Below, piece after piece: positions 8,890 through 16,985 of a stretch of 64,000 nucleotides of DNA. The notes beneath the pieces were generated by a model. That model did no database searches. It was given only the letters and a program-made list of their open reading frames with translations, and had not been told where the DNA came from. Source of the DNA: Acidobacteriota bacterium (GTDB lineage Bacteria; Acidobacteriota; Terriglobia; Acidiferrales; UBA7541); the NCBI GenBank assembly GCA_013289715.1, contig JABCZJ010000002.1, positions 186,001-250,000 on the forward strand, given 5' to 3'. The first letter of the stretch is position 1. Every line of letters begins with the position of its first letter. The translations under genes were made by a program, and so were the position numbers.

Positions 8890-9675
8890 CTACTGCGGCA
8901 GCGCCGAACTCCCGTAAAACGCTTGCAGCAGGAGCACTCCCCCAAGCGTCGCCGCCGAAATGCTCAAAAGCGTTCCGATCAGGAAATATTCCGCGAACTG
9001 CTCGCGCTTGAACTCCGGATACCGCGCAATTGACTTGGCCGCCAGAATCAATCCCGCAGTCGCAGGCGAATGCAGAAACAATGCCGTCATCACCAAGAAC
9101 CGCTCGAGCCACCCAATATACATTCCCGCGTTGCTCAATTCTGCCCGCGACTCCCCCGTTTGCAGATGCTTCAGCAGCGGTCTGGTCATGAGCCGGATCA
9201 GGTATCCCCCGCCAAAAATCACTGCCACATAAACCACCAATGCCAACAGCACGCGGTTGCTCGGCGTCTGCAACCGAATCAAACCATGCAGCAGAATCCC
9301 GGCGGGCTCGACGCGCGCCATCCAGCACGCTGCCACCACGATCGTCAAAAAATGCATTACCTGATCCACCGCGAACGCGGCAGTTCCTTCCGCTAGCGGA
9401 GTGCGCCGCGCTAACCGTATCTTGCTCTCTTCGATCGCCAGGTGCACCAGCGTCAATCCCAGCGCTAGGGCCGCAAATCGCAACGAATACGCAATCACCG
9501 GCACAAACAATCCCGTCAACACCGCCGCGCACACAAAATAAATCGCCCCATGCTTCACATAACCTGCTGCGCGTCCGCTCTTCTTCTGCTGCAGCTGCGC
9601 ATTTGTCGGAAACACAAAATCCGTCAGCAAATGCCCCAGCAAAAGTGTCAAAACCGTTCTCGTCAGAATTTCCAT
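8890..9675 (-). CDS. DUF3307 integral membrane protein (261 aa)
   Basis: About seven hydrophobic segments cover the protein, starting with TVLTLLLGHLLTDFVFPT, where the H-x-x-x-D pattern is the DUF3307 hallmark. A second conserved block holds AVDQVMHFLTIVVAA with Asp and His in a membrane helix, which suggests a buried metal or proton site. Proteins of this family are often encoded beside SatD, as here: satD lies 61 bases upstream on the same strand. The intervening gap carries two copies of the palindrome also found upstream of satD, so the gene probably has its own SatD-controlled promoter. The biochemical function is unknown; a role in envelope or acid stress can only be suggested from the SatD association. 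Confidence 0.8.
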   Translation of the reverse strand: MEILTRTVLTLLLGHLLTDFVFPTNAQLQQKKSGRAAGYVKHGAIYFVCAAVLTGLFVPVIAYSLRFAALALGLTLVHLAIEESKIRLARRTPLAEGTAAFAVDQVMHFLTIVVAACWMARVEPAGILLHGLIRLQTPSNRVLLALVVYVAVIFGGGYLIRLMTRPLLKHLQTGESRAELSNAGMYIGWLERFLVMTALFLHSPATAGLILAAKSIARYPEFKREQFAEYFLIGTLLSISAATLGGVLLLQAFYGSSALPQ

Positions 9676-9688
9676 CTCATCCTGTCAC

Positions 9689-9734
9689 TTGCACGTTTTA
9701 ATACAATTTCTTCAACTTGTACGTTTTCGTACAA
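9689..9734 (-). promoter_or_regulatory. Tandem palindromic operator upstream of DUF3307 gene
   Basis: A perfect 7-4-7 palindrome TTGTACGTTTTCGTACAA lies at 9717-9734, and a degenerate copy TTGCACGTTTTAATACAA at 9689-9706. Start-to-start spacing is 28 bp, identical to the pair before satD. They fill the 61-base gap between the satD stop and the DUF3307 start. The likely binder is the SatD C-terminal helix-turn-helix (inference). Confidence 0.7.
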
Positions 9735-9735
9735 A

Positions 9736-10380
9736 CTACCCCCAGCGCTCCTCCATCAATATCTTCATCCCCTTCATCGTCTGTTCCACTTGCCAGAAAT
9801 ATCCCCTCTTCAAATTCCGTGACACCGTCGACATGTCCAACCGCATCGCTTTCGCGGTCGCCTGCAGCCGGCGTTTCCTTCTGAACTCGGCGATCGTTTC
9901 CCACTGCTTCTCTGTAATCTTCAGCAGCAGTGTATCCTGCAAAGCATAAATCAAATTCGCCGTGGAATCGAACACTGCATCCTTCGTTTTAAATCCGGTC
10001 AATACCTTGACTTTATTTCCTGCGCCTCTCTTCACTCCCTCCAGCGCCGCGCGTGCGAACTGAAATGCCTCGCCCCCCAGCCGGTTCACGGGCCCGCGCA
10101 ATCTCCCCGGCACTCTCCCGATGCCGATCCCCATCCGCAGTCGCAATGGCCACATCCGCTCGCGCAAATCGAAAATCAGTTCCGGCAGCCGTGCACACGA
10201 TCGCACGATCGTTTGAAACTCATCGCCTGCCGTGATCGCGTACGGCAGCCGGATATATTTCCCGCGCAAATGCGCCCGCGACGCCATCTGCAGCCGCTGC
10301 CCCAGTACCGCTCGCAAATCACGCCGCGTCCTCGATCCCACCACATCCGCGATCAACACTGCGTGCCGATCCTGCTTCAT
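9736..10380 (-). CDS. satD: SatD family protein with C-terminal helix-turn-helix (214 aa)
   Basis: The N-terminal domain has AVLIADVVGSRTRRDL and, about 45 residues later, YAITAGDEFQTIV; together these are the SatD family signature, with an acidic pair arranged rather like the palm of nucleotide cyclases (that comparison is mine). The last 60 residues, including LQATAKAMRLDMSTVSRNLK, form a clear helix-turn-helix, so the protein probably binds DNA. Known relatives in streptococci belong to an acid-tolerance locus. Its start at 10380 is preceded by two palindromes with a promoter threaded between them, and the downstream DUF3307 gene has the same arrangement, which points to autoregulation and a small SatD regulon. 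Confidence 0.8.
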   Translation of the reverse strand: MKQDRHAVLIADVVGSRTRRDLRAVLGQRLQMASRAHLRGKYIRLPYAITAGDEFQTIVRSCARLPELIFDLRERMWPLRLRMGIGIGRVPGRLRGPVNRLGGEAFQFARAALEGVKRGAGNKVKVLTGFKTKDAVFDSTANLIYALQDTLLLKITEKQWETIAEFRRKRRLQATAKAMRLDMSTVSRNLKRGYFWQVEQTMKGMKILMEERWG

Positions 10381-10390
10381 TATGTCCGCC

Positions 10391-10436
10391 TTGTACGCTT
10401 TCGTACAATTCTACTTATTTGTACGATCCCGTACAA
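10391..10436 (-). promoter_or_regulatory. Tandem palindromic operator and promoter of satD
   Basis: Two TTGTACG-N4-CGTACAA palindromes occupy 10391-10408 and 10419-10436, start-to-start 28 bp. Read on the minus strand, TTGTAC of the upstream copy could serve as a -35, followed 17 bases later by TAGAAT (5 of 6 to the -10 consensus) between the copies; the downstream copy then covers the start region. This layout fits repression. Confidence 0.7.
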
Positions 10437-10819
10437 GCAGTAAAAACACTCCATCTTCGCATCAGTACCGCGGTCCGTCGCGGCGCCCCTCTTCATGCCC
10501 TAGCCCCACTGCCCCTCGCTGGTCTCCATGAAACCGCTTTCCTCCGCATGTAAAATCCACCAATCCGTTGCGGCCAGCAAGACGCCCCGCCACCGCCGAC
10601 CGCACGAGCTACTTCCGAATCTCGCAACGCAGCATAAGTCCCCACCGCGATCGCTCGGCGCGCCGTCGCTTTGCACCCTGACACTCCTTCCCACTACGCC
10701 CCTCCCTCCCGCCCGTGCGGCATATCCGCACTTCCGGTTGCGCCCCCACCAAAATCGTCTAGAATTGTCACCCGGGCTCCCTCACCCCGGTACCGCTTCC
10801 CGCCGTGGTGACAGGCTCT
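10437..10819. other. Intergenic region between divergent satD and regulator genes
   Basis: I see no gene. It is C-rich on the + strand, and its only clear content is the promoter-like element at 10738-10765 for the downstream two-component operon. Confidence 0.5.
10738..10765 (+). promoter_or_regulatory. Candidate promoter of the two-component operon
   Basis: TTGCGC (10738-10743), a 16-base spacer and TAGAAT (10760-10765) precede the response regulator by about 55 bases. The -10 matches at 5 of 6 positions; the -35 is weak. Confidence 0.4.
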
Positions 10820-11572
10820 ATGACGCTTCCCATGCCGTTGGAAAATGCAGCTCCAGCGCTCGACGCCAGCATTCTGATCGTGGATGACGACGTTGAGCTG
10901 TGCGAACTCGTCTCGGAATATCTGGTTTCTCAAGGCCTGCGCGCCGAAGCCGTCCATGACGGCACCGTGGGCCTCGGCCGCGCTCTCTCCGGTGCCTATT
11001 CCCTGATCGTCCTCGACGTGATGCTCCCCGGCATGCGCGGCTTCGAGGTTCTACGTAAGATCCGCGCCACCTCTACGGTTCCCGTCGTGATGCTCACCGC
11101 CCACGGCGACGACGTGGACCGCATCGTCGGCCTCGAAATCGGCGCCGATGACTACCTCTCCAAGCCCTTCAATCCCCGTGAACTCGCCGCGCGCATCCAC
11201 GCCGTCTTGCGCCGCACCTCTTCCGCACCGACGAATCCCGCGGCTGCGCCTTCTCCGGACCTCACCATTCTCGGCGATCTCGAAGTGGATACTCGCGCCC
11301 GCCTCGTGCGCCACAACGGCCGCGCCGTCCCGCTCACCTCCGTCGAATTTGAACTCATGGCCGCTTTCTCCAAGCTGCCCGGCCAGGTGATTCCCCGCGA
11401 TGAACTCGGCAAGCGCGTCCTCGGCAACCAGTTCCTCCACTCCGATCGCAAGCTCGACGTGCACATCAGCAATCTCCGCAAGAAATTGGGCCCGTCGCCG
11501 GATGGCTCCGAACGCATCCGCTCCATTCGCAATATCGGTTATATTTATGCCTTGCCGGGGAATTCGTATTAA
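10820..11572 (+). CDS. OmpR/CpxR-type response regulator (250 aa)
   Basis: DNA-binding effector of a two-component system. The receiver domain (about residues 15-135) has the acidic cluster VDDD, phosphoacceptor Asp66 in LIVLDVMLPG, the Thr in VVMLTAHGDD and the Lys in YLSKPFNPRE. A winged helix of the OmpR type follows (LTSVEFELMAAF, then HISNLRKKLGPS and IRNIGYIYAL). I take the ATG at 10820; an upstream in-frame GTG at 10805 is possible. The kinase gene begins 15 bases after the stop, so the two form an operon. Envelope-stress sensing is suggested by similarity to CpxRA but is not shown by the sequence. Confidence 0.9.
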   Translation: MTLPMPLENAAPALDASILIVDDDVELCELVSEYLVSQGLRAEAVHDGTVGLGRALSGAYSLIVLDVMLPGMRGFEVLRKIRATSTVPVVMLTAHGDDVDRIVGLEIGADDYLSKPFNPRELAARIHAVLRRTSSAPTNPAAAPSPDLTILGDLEVDTRARLVRHNGRAVPLTSVEFELMAAFSKLPGQVIPRDELGKRVLGNQFLHSDRKLDVHISNLRKKLGPSPDGSERIRSIRNIGYIYALPGNSY

Positions 11573-11586
11573 CGGGTGAACCGCAT

Positions 11587-13029
11587 TTGCGTACTTTGTT
11601 CCTGAAGATTTTTCTGTGGTTTTGGCTCGCGATGGTCCTCGTCAGCGGCACCCTGATTCTTTCCGTCGTCACCACTCAGTCGCAGTTCACCGCCAGGCGC
11701 GCCGCGCAATCCGATCGCACCATCACCCCGATCATCGCCGCGCGCGCTGCCGACGTCCTGGACGATCACGGTATGGGCGCCCTCTCGGATTTTCTCGCCT
11801 CGCTCGACACCACACTACACGCCCAGGCCTACCTCTTCGACGACGAAGCGAAGGAAATCCTCTCCCAGCCCGCGCCTCCAGAAGCCGAAGCGCTCGCCCA
11901 AACCGCGCTGCAAACCGACGACACTAAAATCGTCATCATTCACGGCACAAAATTCGTCGCCCGCAGAACCGTCGGTTCCACCGGCAGCCGCTACGTGCTG
12001 GTCATGAGCACCGCTGTCGAGTCCGCTGCCGACGCTCTGCGCGCTCCGCTCGAAACTCAGTTCATCCGCGCCGCGGTGGTTTTCCTAATTGCGGGGCTCG
12101 TCTGTTTTTGGCTCGCTCGCCACATCACTGCCCCCATTCGCCATATTCGCGCTGCCACTCATCGCCTTGCTGCAGGACATCTCGGTGCTCGCGTCGGCGG
12201 CAGCGCTGCCAATCGTGGCGACGAACTCGCCGACCTTAGCCGCGAGTTCGACCACATGGCCGAGCAGATCGAAGCGCTCATCTCCTCCCAACGCCGCCTC
12301 ATCGCGGACATCTCTCACGAATTGCGCTCGCCACTCGCCCGCCTCACCGTCGCCCTCGGCCTCACACGCCTGCGCGCCAATCCGGAATCCATCAGCGGGC
12401 TAGACCGCATTGAGCTCGAAGCCGGCCGCCTCGACGGCCTCATCGGCAGCCTGCTCCGTCTCGCGCGCCTCGAAAGCGGCAGCGAAAACATCGGCCACGA
12501 ATCATTTGATTTGGGCGCCTTGGTCCGCGACGTCGTTGCCGACGCCGAATTCGAAGCTCAGAGCATCGAACGCCACGTTCGCCTCCTTCACGCGGACGCC
12601 TGCAGCACCTCCGGTAACCGGCAGCTCCTCGCCAGCGCCATCGAGAACGTCATTCGCAACGCCGTCGCTTACACTCCGGAAGCCACAGCCGTACAAGTCA
12701 CCGTCGAAAATGGTACTGGCAAAGACTCAGGCTTCGCCGTCGTTCGGGTGCGCGACCACGGTGAAGGCGTTCCCGAAAATTCCCTCGGCGACATCTTTCT
12801 TCCCTTCTATCGCGTCGGCGATTCCCGCGATCGTTCCTCCGGCGGTTCCGGACTGGGCCTTTCCATCACCGACCGCGCCGTCCGCCTCCACGGCGGCACC
12901 GTGACCGCCGAAAATTGCCCTGACGGTGGCCTGGCCGTCGAGCTCCGTCTGCCGTTGGATGGAAAATCCATCGAAAAGAAGGAACGCGAGCTAACGATTG
13001 ATGGCCGCACGAACCGCCAAACCACCTGA
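11587..13029 (+). CDS. CpxA-like sensor histidine kinase (480 aa)
   Basis: Partner kinase of the upstream regulator. Start is TTG at 11587 (MRTLFLKIFLWFWLAMVLV), 15 bases after the regulator stop. Order: transmembrane helix 1 (about 8-28), a periplasmic sensor of about 130 residues, transmembrane helix 2 (about 161-178), HAMP, HisKA with phosphorylatable His244 in DISHELRSPLARL, then the ATP-binding domain with the N box ENVIRNAVAY and G boxes RDHGEGVP and SGGSGLGLSI. Length and layout match CpxA-type kinases. The final 20 residues are polar and probably disordered. Confidence 0.9.
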   Translation: MRTLFLKIFLWFWLAMVLVSGTLILSVVTTQSQFTARRAAQSDRTITPIIAARAADVLDDHGMGALSDFLASLDTTLHAQAYLFDDEAKEILSQPAPPEAEALAQTALQTDDTKIVIIHGTKFVARRTVGSTGSRYVLVMSTAVESAADALRAPLETQFIRAAVVFLIAGLVCFWLARHITAPIRHIRAATHRLAAGHLGARVGGSAANRGDELADLSREFDHMAEQIEALISSQRRLIADISHELRSPLARLTVALGLTRLRANPESISGLDRIELEAGRLDGLIGSLLRLARLESGSENIGHESFDLGALVRDVVADAEFEAQSIERHVRLLHADACSTSGNRQLLASAIENVIRNAVAYTPEATAVQVTVENGTGKDSGFAVVRVRDHGEGVPENSLGDIFLPFYRVGDSRDRSSGGSGLGLSITDRAVRLHGGTVTAENCPDGGLAVELRLPLDGKSIEKKERELTIDGRTNRQTT

Positions 13030-13104
13030 CCAGAACTGCATGAAACGATCATGACGTACCGTCGAATTCAGCCTCCGCACCCCGCTCCGGGCGGCCTGTC
13101 AACA

Positions 13105-13170
13105 AACCTATTATCAATAGGTTACAAAGGGACCACTCTAGTACTAAAACCCCCTCCAGCCTGAAGTACT
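13105..13170 (+). promoter_or_regulatory. Palindrome and paired AGTACT sites upstream of the PilZ-receiver gene
   Basis: AACCTATT-ATC-AATAGGTT (13105-13123) is a perfect 8-3-8 palindrome with no T run, so it looks like an operator rather than a terminator. Two AGTACT hexamers follow at 13140 and 13165, 25 bases apart. The next gene starts at 13264. Confidence 0.4.
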
Positions 13171-13263
13171 ATACGAATGTGACCTTTCCCCTAGTGTGCC
13201 ATTCTGCTCCGCCGCGTATTCTCTACTGGTCGGAGCACCCCTCCGACCTGAGGCTCGCACGGC

Positions 13264-14880
13264 ATGAGTAAGGCGTCCAGAATGTTTCGTTCCAGGTCGA
13301 ACCGGGAGGCCAATCTGGCCATCCGCCCGATCGCCGAATTGGACGTTCCCACATTCGTCGAGCCCGATCTCAGCGCCTGCCTTGCCGCCCTCTACAATTC
13401 ATCCACCGGTGCGTTTGTTGATAGCGTCCACGCGGAAATGATTCCCGCTGCACCCTTTGCTGATCAATCCGACGCAGCCCCCGAAAGCCATACGCTGCTC
13501 AGCTTCACTCCAAGACCCACCGGCGATAACGCCGCAATCGACGACGTGCTGGCCATCCTGTTTCAAACGATAGACTCCGCCGCACCCCGCGAAAATTTCA
13601 GCGGCTCGGACGTCATTGCCGCGACCTTCTCAGATGACTCGGCGATAATCAGCACGTCATCCCCGGATCCGCGTCGTGCCGAACTCTTCATCGTTGAGAA
13701 GCCCGTCGCAGCCGTCCGCCCACCGGCGCAATTCCTCACCGAAGTCATGGACCTGGAAACGATCGCCGCCTCAGCCCGCGGATCCGCCACGTCCACGTCA
13801 GACGACTCGTCGGCGTTCGCCGACGGCGAAGATTCCTGCGCCTCCGAAGTTGTCAAAGAACAAGTCGTCGCGGAAATGAACGCGGTAGCTGAAGAATTTG
13901 TCGCCGAACAACGCCACCACGCTCCCGCCGCCACGGGAGCGTCCCCGCACGAGCGCCCGCAGGATCGCCGTCAGAAACGCCGCGCGCTGATCTCCGCTCC
14001 TATTCGCGTTCGCGCAGTGGTCGCGGAATCCACCGGCAACCAGGAAATCGCCACCACCTTCGACGTTTCGCGCTCCGGCATCCTGTTCCACACCCGGCTC
14101 GATTGTTATTCCCGCGGCATGCAAGTCGCTGTCGTGTTCCCTTATAGCAAATCTCCCAAAGCCATCCACAACGAGCAGAAGGGCCGTGTCGTTCGCATCA
14201 CCGAACTTGGTGACGGCCTCCGCGGCGTCGCCATCACCTTCACCGCCGCGACGGTCGAAGATCATTCCGCCGCACTGGAAGCCGCGCAGCAGGCCGCACA
14301 CAACGATATCTACGCGCCGCCAGCACCGACTGAAACCGTCAAAGGCCCGGCGAAAAAACCGATGGTCCTCGCCGTGGACTCGGACACACAGCTCCGCGAA
14401 TCCCTCAAGATGTATCTGGAAAATGAAGGCTACGACGTAATCGCCGTCCGCAACGCCACCGAAGCCCGCGAAGTCCTCGATCTCTTCACTCCTTCGCTGC
14501 TCGTCGCCGAAGTCGAAGGCCAGGGCCTCGAGCGCCCCGGCTACGATCTCTGCGGCCACGTGAAAGCCACTTGGCGCCTGCGCAGCGTGCCCGTCGTCCT
14601 CACGACCTTTTCGGCGTACCCCAGTGACTATTCCCAAGCCCATTCCCTCGGCGCCATCGTCTGCATGGCCAAGCCCTATAAACAGGAACGCCTCGGCCAC
14701 ATCGTCCGTCTGCTCGCCCCGCTTCCCGAGCACATTGAGAAGACCGCAGCGCCGCATACCCCCGATCCTACGCGCGTTCCCGGCCGCGATTTCAGCGCCC
14801 ACAGTAGCCGCGACCGCAAATCCAATAACACAAAAAGCCTCTTCGGCAGACTCTTCAACAAGCTCCCCGCCTTCCGCTAG
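13264..14880 (+). CDS. PilZ domain plus receiver-like domain protein (538 aa)
   Basis: The first 220 residues are acidic and low in hydrophobicity, and show no known domain. Around residue 235 the PilZ motif begins (RQKRRALISAPIRVRAVV, then TFDVSRSGILFHT with the D/N-x-S-x-x-G core), so binding of cyclic di-GMP is plausible, although the first basic patch is RQKRR rather than a clean RxxxR with the usual spacing. From about residue 365 a receiver-like domain follows (VLAVDSDTQLRESLKMYL to CMAKPYKQERLGHIV); the usual phosphoacceptor Asp position reads LLVAEVEGQG, with Glu in place of Asp, so phosphorylation is doubtful. It follows the CpxRA-type pair by 234 bases and has its own palindromic upstream site. 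Inferred role: a regulatory adaptor. Confidence 0.8.
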   Translation: MSKASRMFRSRSNREANLAIRPIAELDVPTFVEPDLSACLAALYNSSTGAFVDSVHAEMIPAAPFADQSDAAPESHTLLSFTPRPTGDNAAIDDVLAILFQTIDSAAPRENFSGSDVIAATFSDDSAIISTSSPDPRRAELFIVEKPVAAVRPPAQFLTEVMDLETIAASARGSATSTSDDSSAFADGEDSCASEVVKEQVVAEMNAVAEEFVAEQRHHAPAATGASPHERPQDRRQKRRALISAPIRVRAVVAESTGNQEIATTFDVSRSGILFHTRLDCYSRGMQVAVVFPYSKSPKAIHNEQKGRVVRITELGDGLRGVAITFTAATVEDHSAALEAAQQAAHNDIYAPPAPTETVKGPAKKPMVLAVDSDTQLRESLKMYLENEGYDVIAVRNATEAREVLDLFTPSLLVAEVEGQGLERPGYDLCGHVKATWRLRSVPVVLTTFSAYPSDYSQAHSLGAIVCMAKPYKQERLGHIVRLLAPLPEHIEKTAAPHTPDPTRVPGRDFSAHSSRDRKSNNTKSLFGRLFNKLPAFR

Positions 14881-15259
14881 CCTTCGCCGTTCGTAGCGCC
14901 GGCGTCCCGCCGGCTCCGCTGCCGTTGCTCTTTACTGTCGCCTTTCAACTCTTAAGTCCGCCCCGCGGCGGCAATCCTCGCCCGCTCCTATTACCTTTTC
15001 CATTATTTTGCCCTTCATGACTATTACAACTTTCGCCCGAAGTTTTGCCCTGTACCAATACTGTCCTTCAAACGCATTGACCCCGCCACTGCCCCACACT
15101 ACCCTCTGGCACAGAATTAATGTTCGCGTATTCTCGATGTACGGACGCGAACCGCAGTCACGGTCATTCCACGAGTTATCGCCCCAGCATTTAACTTCGG
15201 AATAACAGCAACCGGGGGTGTGTCCACTTTCTCCCGCGGCCCGGCCGAAGGAGGTTTTG
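14881..15259. other. Intergenic region with one dispersed repeat
   Basis: No gene is supported. It contains a copy of repeat family A and, at its right end, the AAGGAGG ribosome binding site of the di-haem gene (15248-15254). Confidence 0.5.
14893..14913 (+). repeat. Dispersed repeat family A, copy 1
   Basis: The segment begins GTAGCGCCGGCGTCC and ends CGCCGG; it is repeated almost exactly at 22686-22706, and shorter variants with the same GTAGCG head and a palindromic GGCC core occur at 17804, 17877, 17935, 22737 and 28499. All are intergenic. Confidence 0.7.
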
Positions 15260-16723
15260 ATGACAAGCTTCACTCGATCCCTGCTCATTTTCGTTCTCGC
15301 GTTCTTCATGCTGGCCACCAGCTTGCGCGTCCAGGCGCAAAATCACGATGGCCAGCGCGGCGACTCATCCGGGCCCGGCACATCGTCGGGTGGCGCGCAA
15401 GATCCCGGCCCGCGCGCAGGCACGGTCAACGCCGGCACCCCACTCTCCACCCTCACTCCCGCCCAACTCCAGTTCTTCCAAGACGGCCTCTCGCGCTTCC
15501 TGCAGACCGACTCCGTCAACGGCCAAATGGCGGGCGAAACAGGCGTCGGCCTCGGTCCCGGTTTCAATTCCAATAGCTGCGGCAGTTGCCACGCGCAGCC
15601 CGCAGTCGGCGGCTCGAGCCCGAGCACTTCGTTCTATCCTTTCGTCGGCCCCAATCCGCAAATCGCCGCGGCGACCGACTACGGCGGCGCCAACACGGTT
15701 CCCTTCTTCATCTCTCTCGATGGCCCGGTACGCGAAGCGCGCTTCCCATTCGCCGTTTCCGCGAGCGGTAGCATCACCAACACTCCCGACGGCGGCGTTC
15801 ACGACGTCTACACCATCGCCGGCCGCCAAGATGCCCCGGGCTGTGTCATGACCCAGCCTAACTTTGAGCAGATGAACAAAATCGGTAACCTGATCTTCCG
15901 CATCCCCACTCCCACGTTCGGCGCGGGTCTAATCGAAAGCATTCCCGATGCGACAATCCTCGCCAACATGGCCGCCAACGCCTCTTTCAAACAGCAGCTC
16001 GGCATCTCCGGCCATCCCAACTACAGCGGCAACGACGGCTCCATCACTCGCTTCGGCTGGAAAGCTCAGAACAAGTCTCTGGAAATTTTCTCCGGCGAGG
16101 CGTACAACGTCGAGATCGGCGTGACCAACGAGCTTTTCCCCAACGAACGCGCCAATCCACCGTCCTCCTGCCTCTACAATCCCACTCCCGAAGATTCAAC
16201 CAACTTCACGCTGTCCGGCGATGAGATTCTCAGCGACGTCGTCGAATTCTCCAACTTCATGCGCTTCTCTAATCCACCCGCTCCTTCGACGCAGGGAATC
16301 CCCGGCAACCCTTCCGCAGACTCCATTGCCAATGGGCAGGCGATTTTCAACCGGATCGGCTGCACCGCATGCCACACTCCCTCGCTGCAGACTGGCCCTT
16401 CCAGCTTCACGCCGGGTCTCAGCAACCAGCAGGCCGCGCTGTTCTCCGACTTGCTGGTCCATCACATGGGCTCGGGTCTAGCCGACAACGTCTCCCAGGG
16501 TGCCGCCGGTCCCGATGAATTCCGCACCGCTCCCCTGTGGGGCGTCGGCCAGCGGATTTTCTTCCTGCATGACGGTCGCTCGACGCCCGCAAACGGCGGC
16601 CTGCTGAACGCCATCCAAGCCCATGCCAGCCAAGGCTCGGAAGCCAATCGCGTCATCAACCAGTTCAACAACCTAAGCCCCAACCAAAAGCAGGAACTCC
16701 TGAACTTCCTGCGCTCCCTGTAA
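15260..16723 (+). CDS. Secreted di-haem oxidoreductase, DUF1111 type (487 aa)
   Basis: A periplasmic c-type cytochrome of the family once called thiol oxidoreductase (COG3488). Start at 15260 is fixed by AAGGAGG five bases upstream; an N-terminal signal peptide ends near VQAQ. Two haem-binding motifs are visible: CGSCH (in NSNSCGSCHAQPAVGG) and CTACH (in RIGCTACHTPSLQ). The conserved C-terminal block FRTAPLWGVGQRIFFLHDGR is the family hallmark and includes a likely distal ligand. No electron-transfer partner gene is next to it, so the physiological substrate is unknown. A stem-loop lies just behind the stop. Confidence 0.88.
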   Translation: MTSFTRSLLIFVLAFFMLATSLRVQAQNHDGQRGDSSGPGTSSGGAQDPGPRAGTVNAGTPLSTLTPAQLQFFQDGLSRFLQTDSVNGQMAGETGVGLGPGFNSNSCGSCHAQPAVGGSSPSTSFYPFVGPNPQIAAATDYGGANTVPFFISLDGPVREARFPFAVSASGSITNTPDGGVHDVYTIAGRQDAPGCVMTQPNFEQMNKIGNLIFRIPTPTFGAGLIESIPDATILANMAANASFKQQLGISGHPNYSGNDGSITRFGWKAQNKSLEIFSGEAYNVEIGVTNELFPNERANPPSSCLYNPTPEDSTNFTLSGDEILSDVVEFSNFMRFSNPPAPSTQGIPGNPSADSIANGQAIFNRIGCTACHTPSLQTGPSSFTPGLSNQQAALFSDLLVHHMGSGLADNVSQGAAGPDEFRTAPLWGVGQRIFFLHDGRSTPANGGLLNAIQAHASQGSEANRVINQFNNLSPNQKQELLNFLRSL

Positions 16724-16731
16724 AAACAATC

Positions 16732-16770
16732 CGGCGCGGCACACGCAAAAAAATCGCGCGTGTCGCGCCG
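16732..16770 (+). terminator. Stem-loop after the di-haem gene
   Basis: CGGCGCG and ACACGC pair with GCGTGT and CGCGCCG, with a 2-base bulge and an A-rich loop. No T run follows, so it may stabilise the 3' end rather than act as a full intrinsic terminator. Confidence 0.45.
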
Positions 16771-16837
16771 CGATCCACTCAGGTGGCACAGCCACTCCCG
16801 GCAGGGCTCTTTCTCTTGCACTTGGTTTTGACTTTGC

Positions 16838-16887
16838 GGGTGCCCCATCCTTCCCAGTTTTGTTTCGTGGGAAGGTTGGGGGTTTAG
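16838..16887 (+). repeat. Dispersed repeat family C, copy 1
   Basis: GGGTGCCCCATCCTTCCC, a short T-rich loop containing TTTGTTTC, and GGGAAGGTTGGGGGTTTAG form an imperfect hairpin. Related copies occur at 22834, 32548, 32988 and 43641. Confidence 0.65.
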
Positions 16888-16985
16888 AGGCCGCACCACC
16901 GACCTCCCGATACCGCGCGTCGACGATTTGCCGTTGCCTTTCCCCCGCACGTGCCACAGCGCCGCCCCTGTCTTATACTCACCCA

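Noticed and set aside
13798..14802. 334-codon open frame on the minus strand
   Set aside because: Antisense to the PilZ-receiver gene; acidic and Gly-rich shadow composition.
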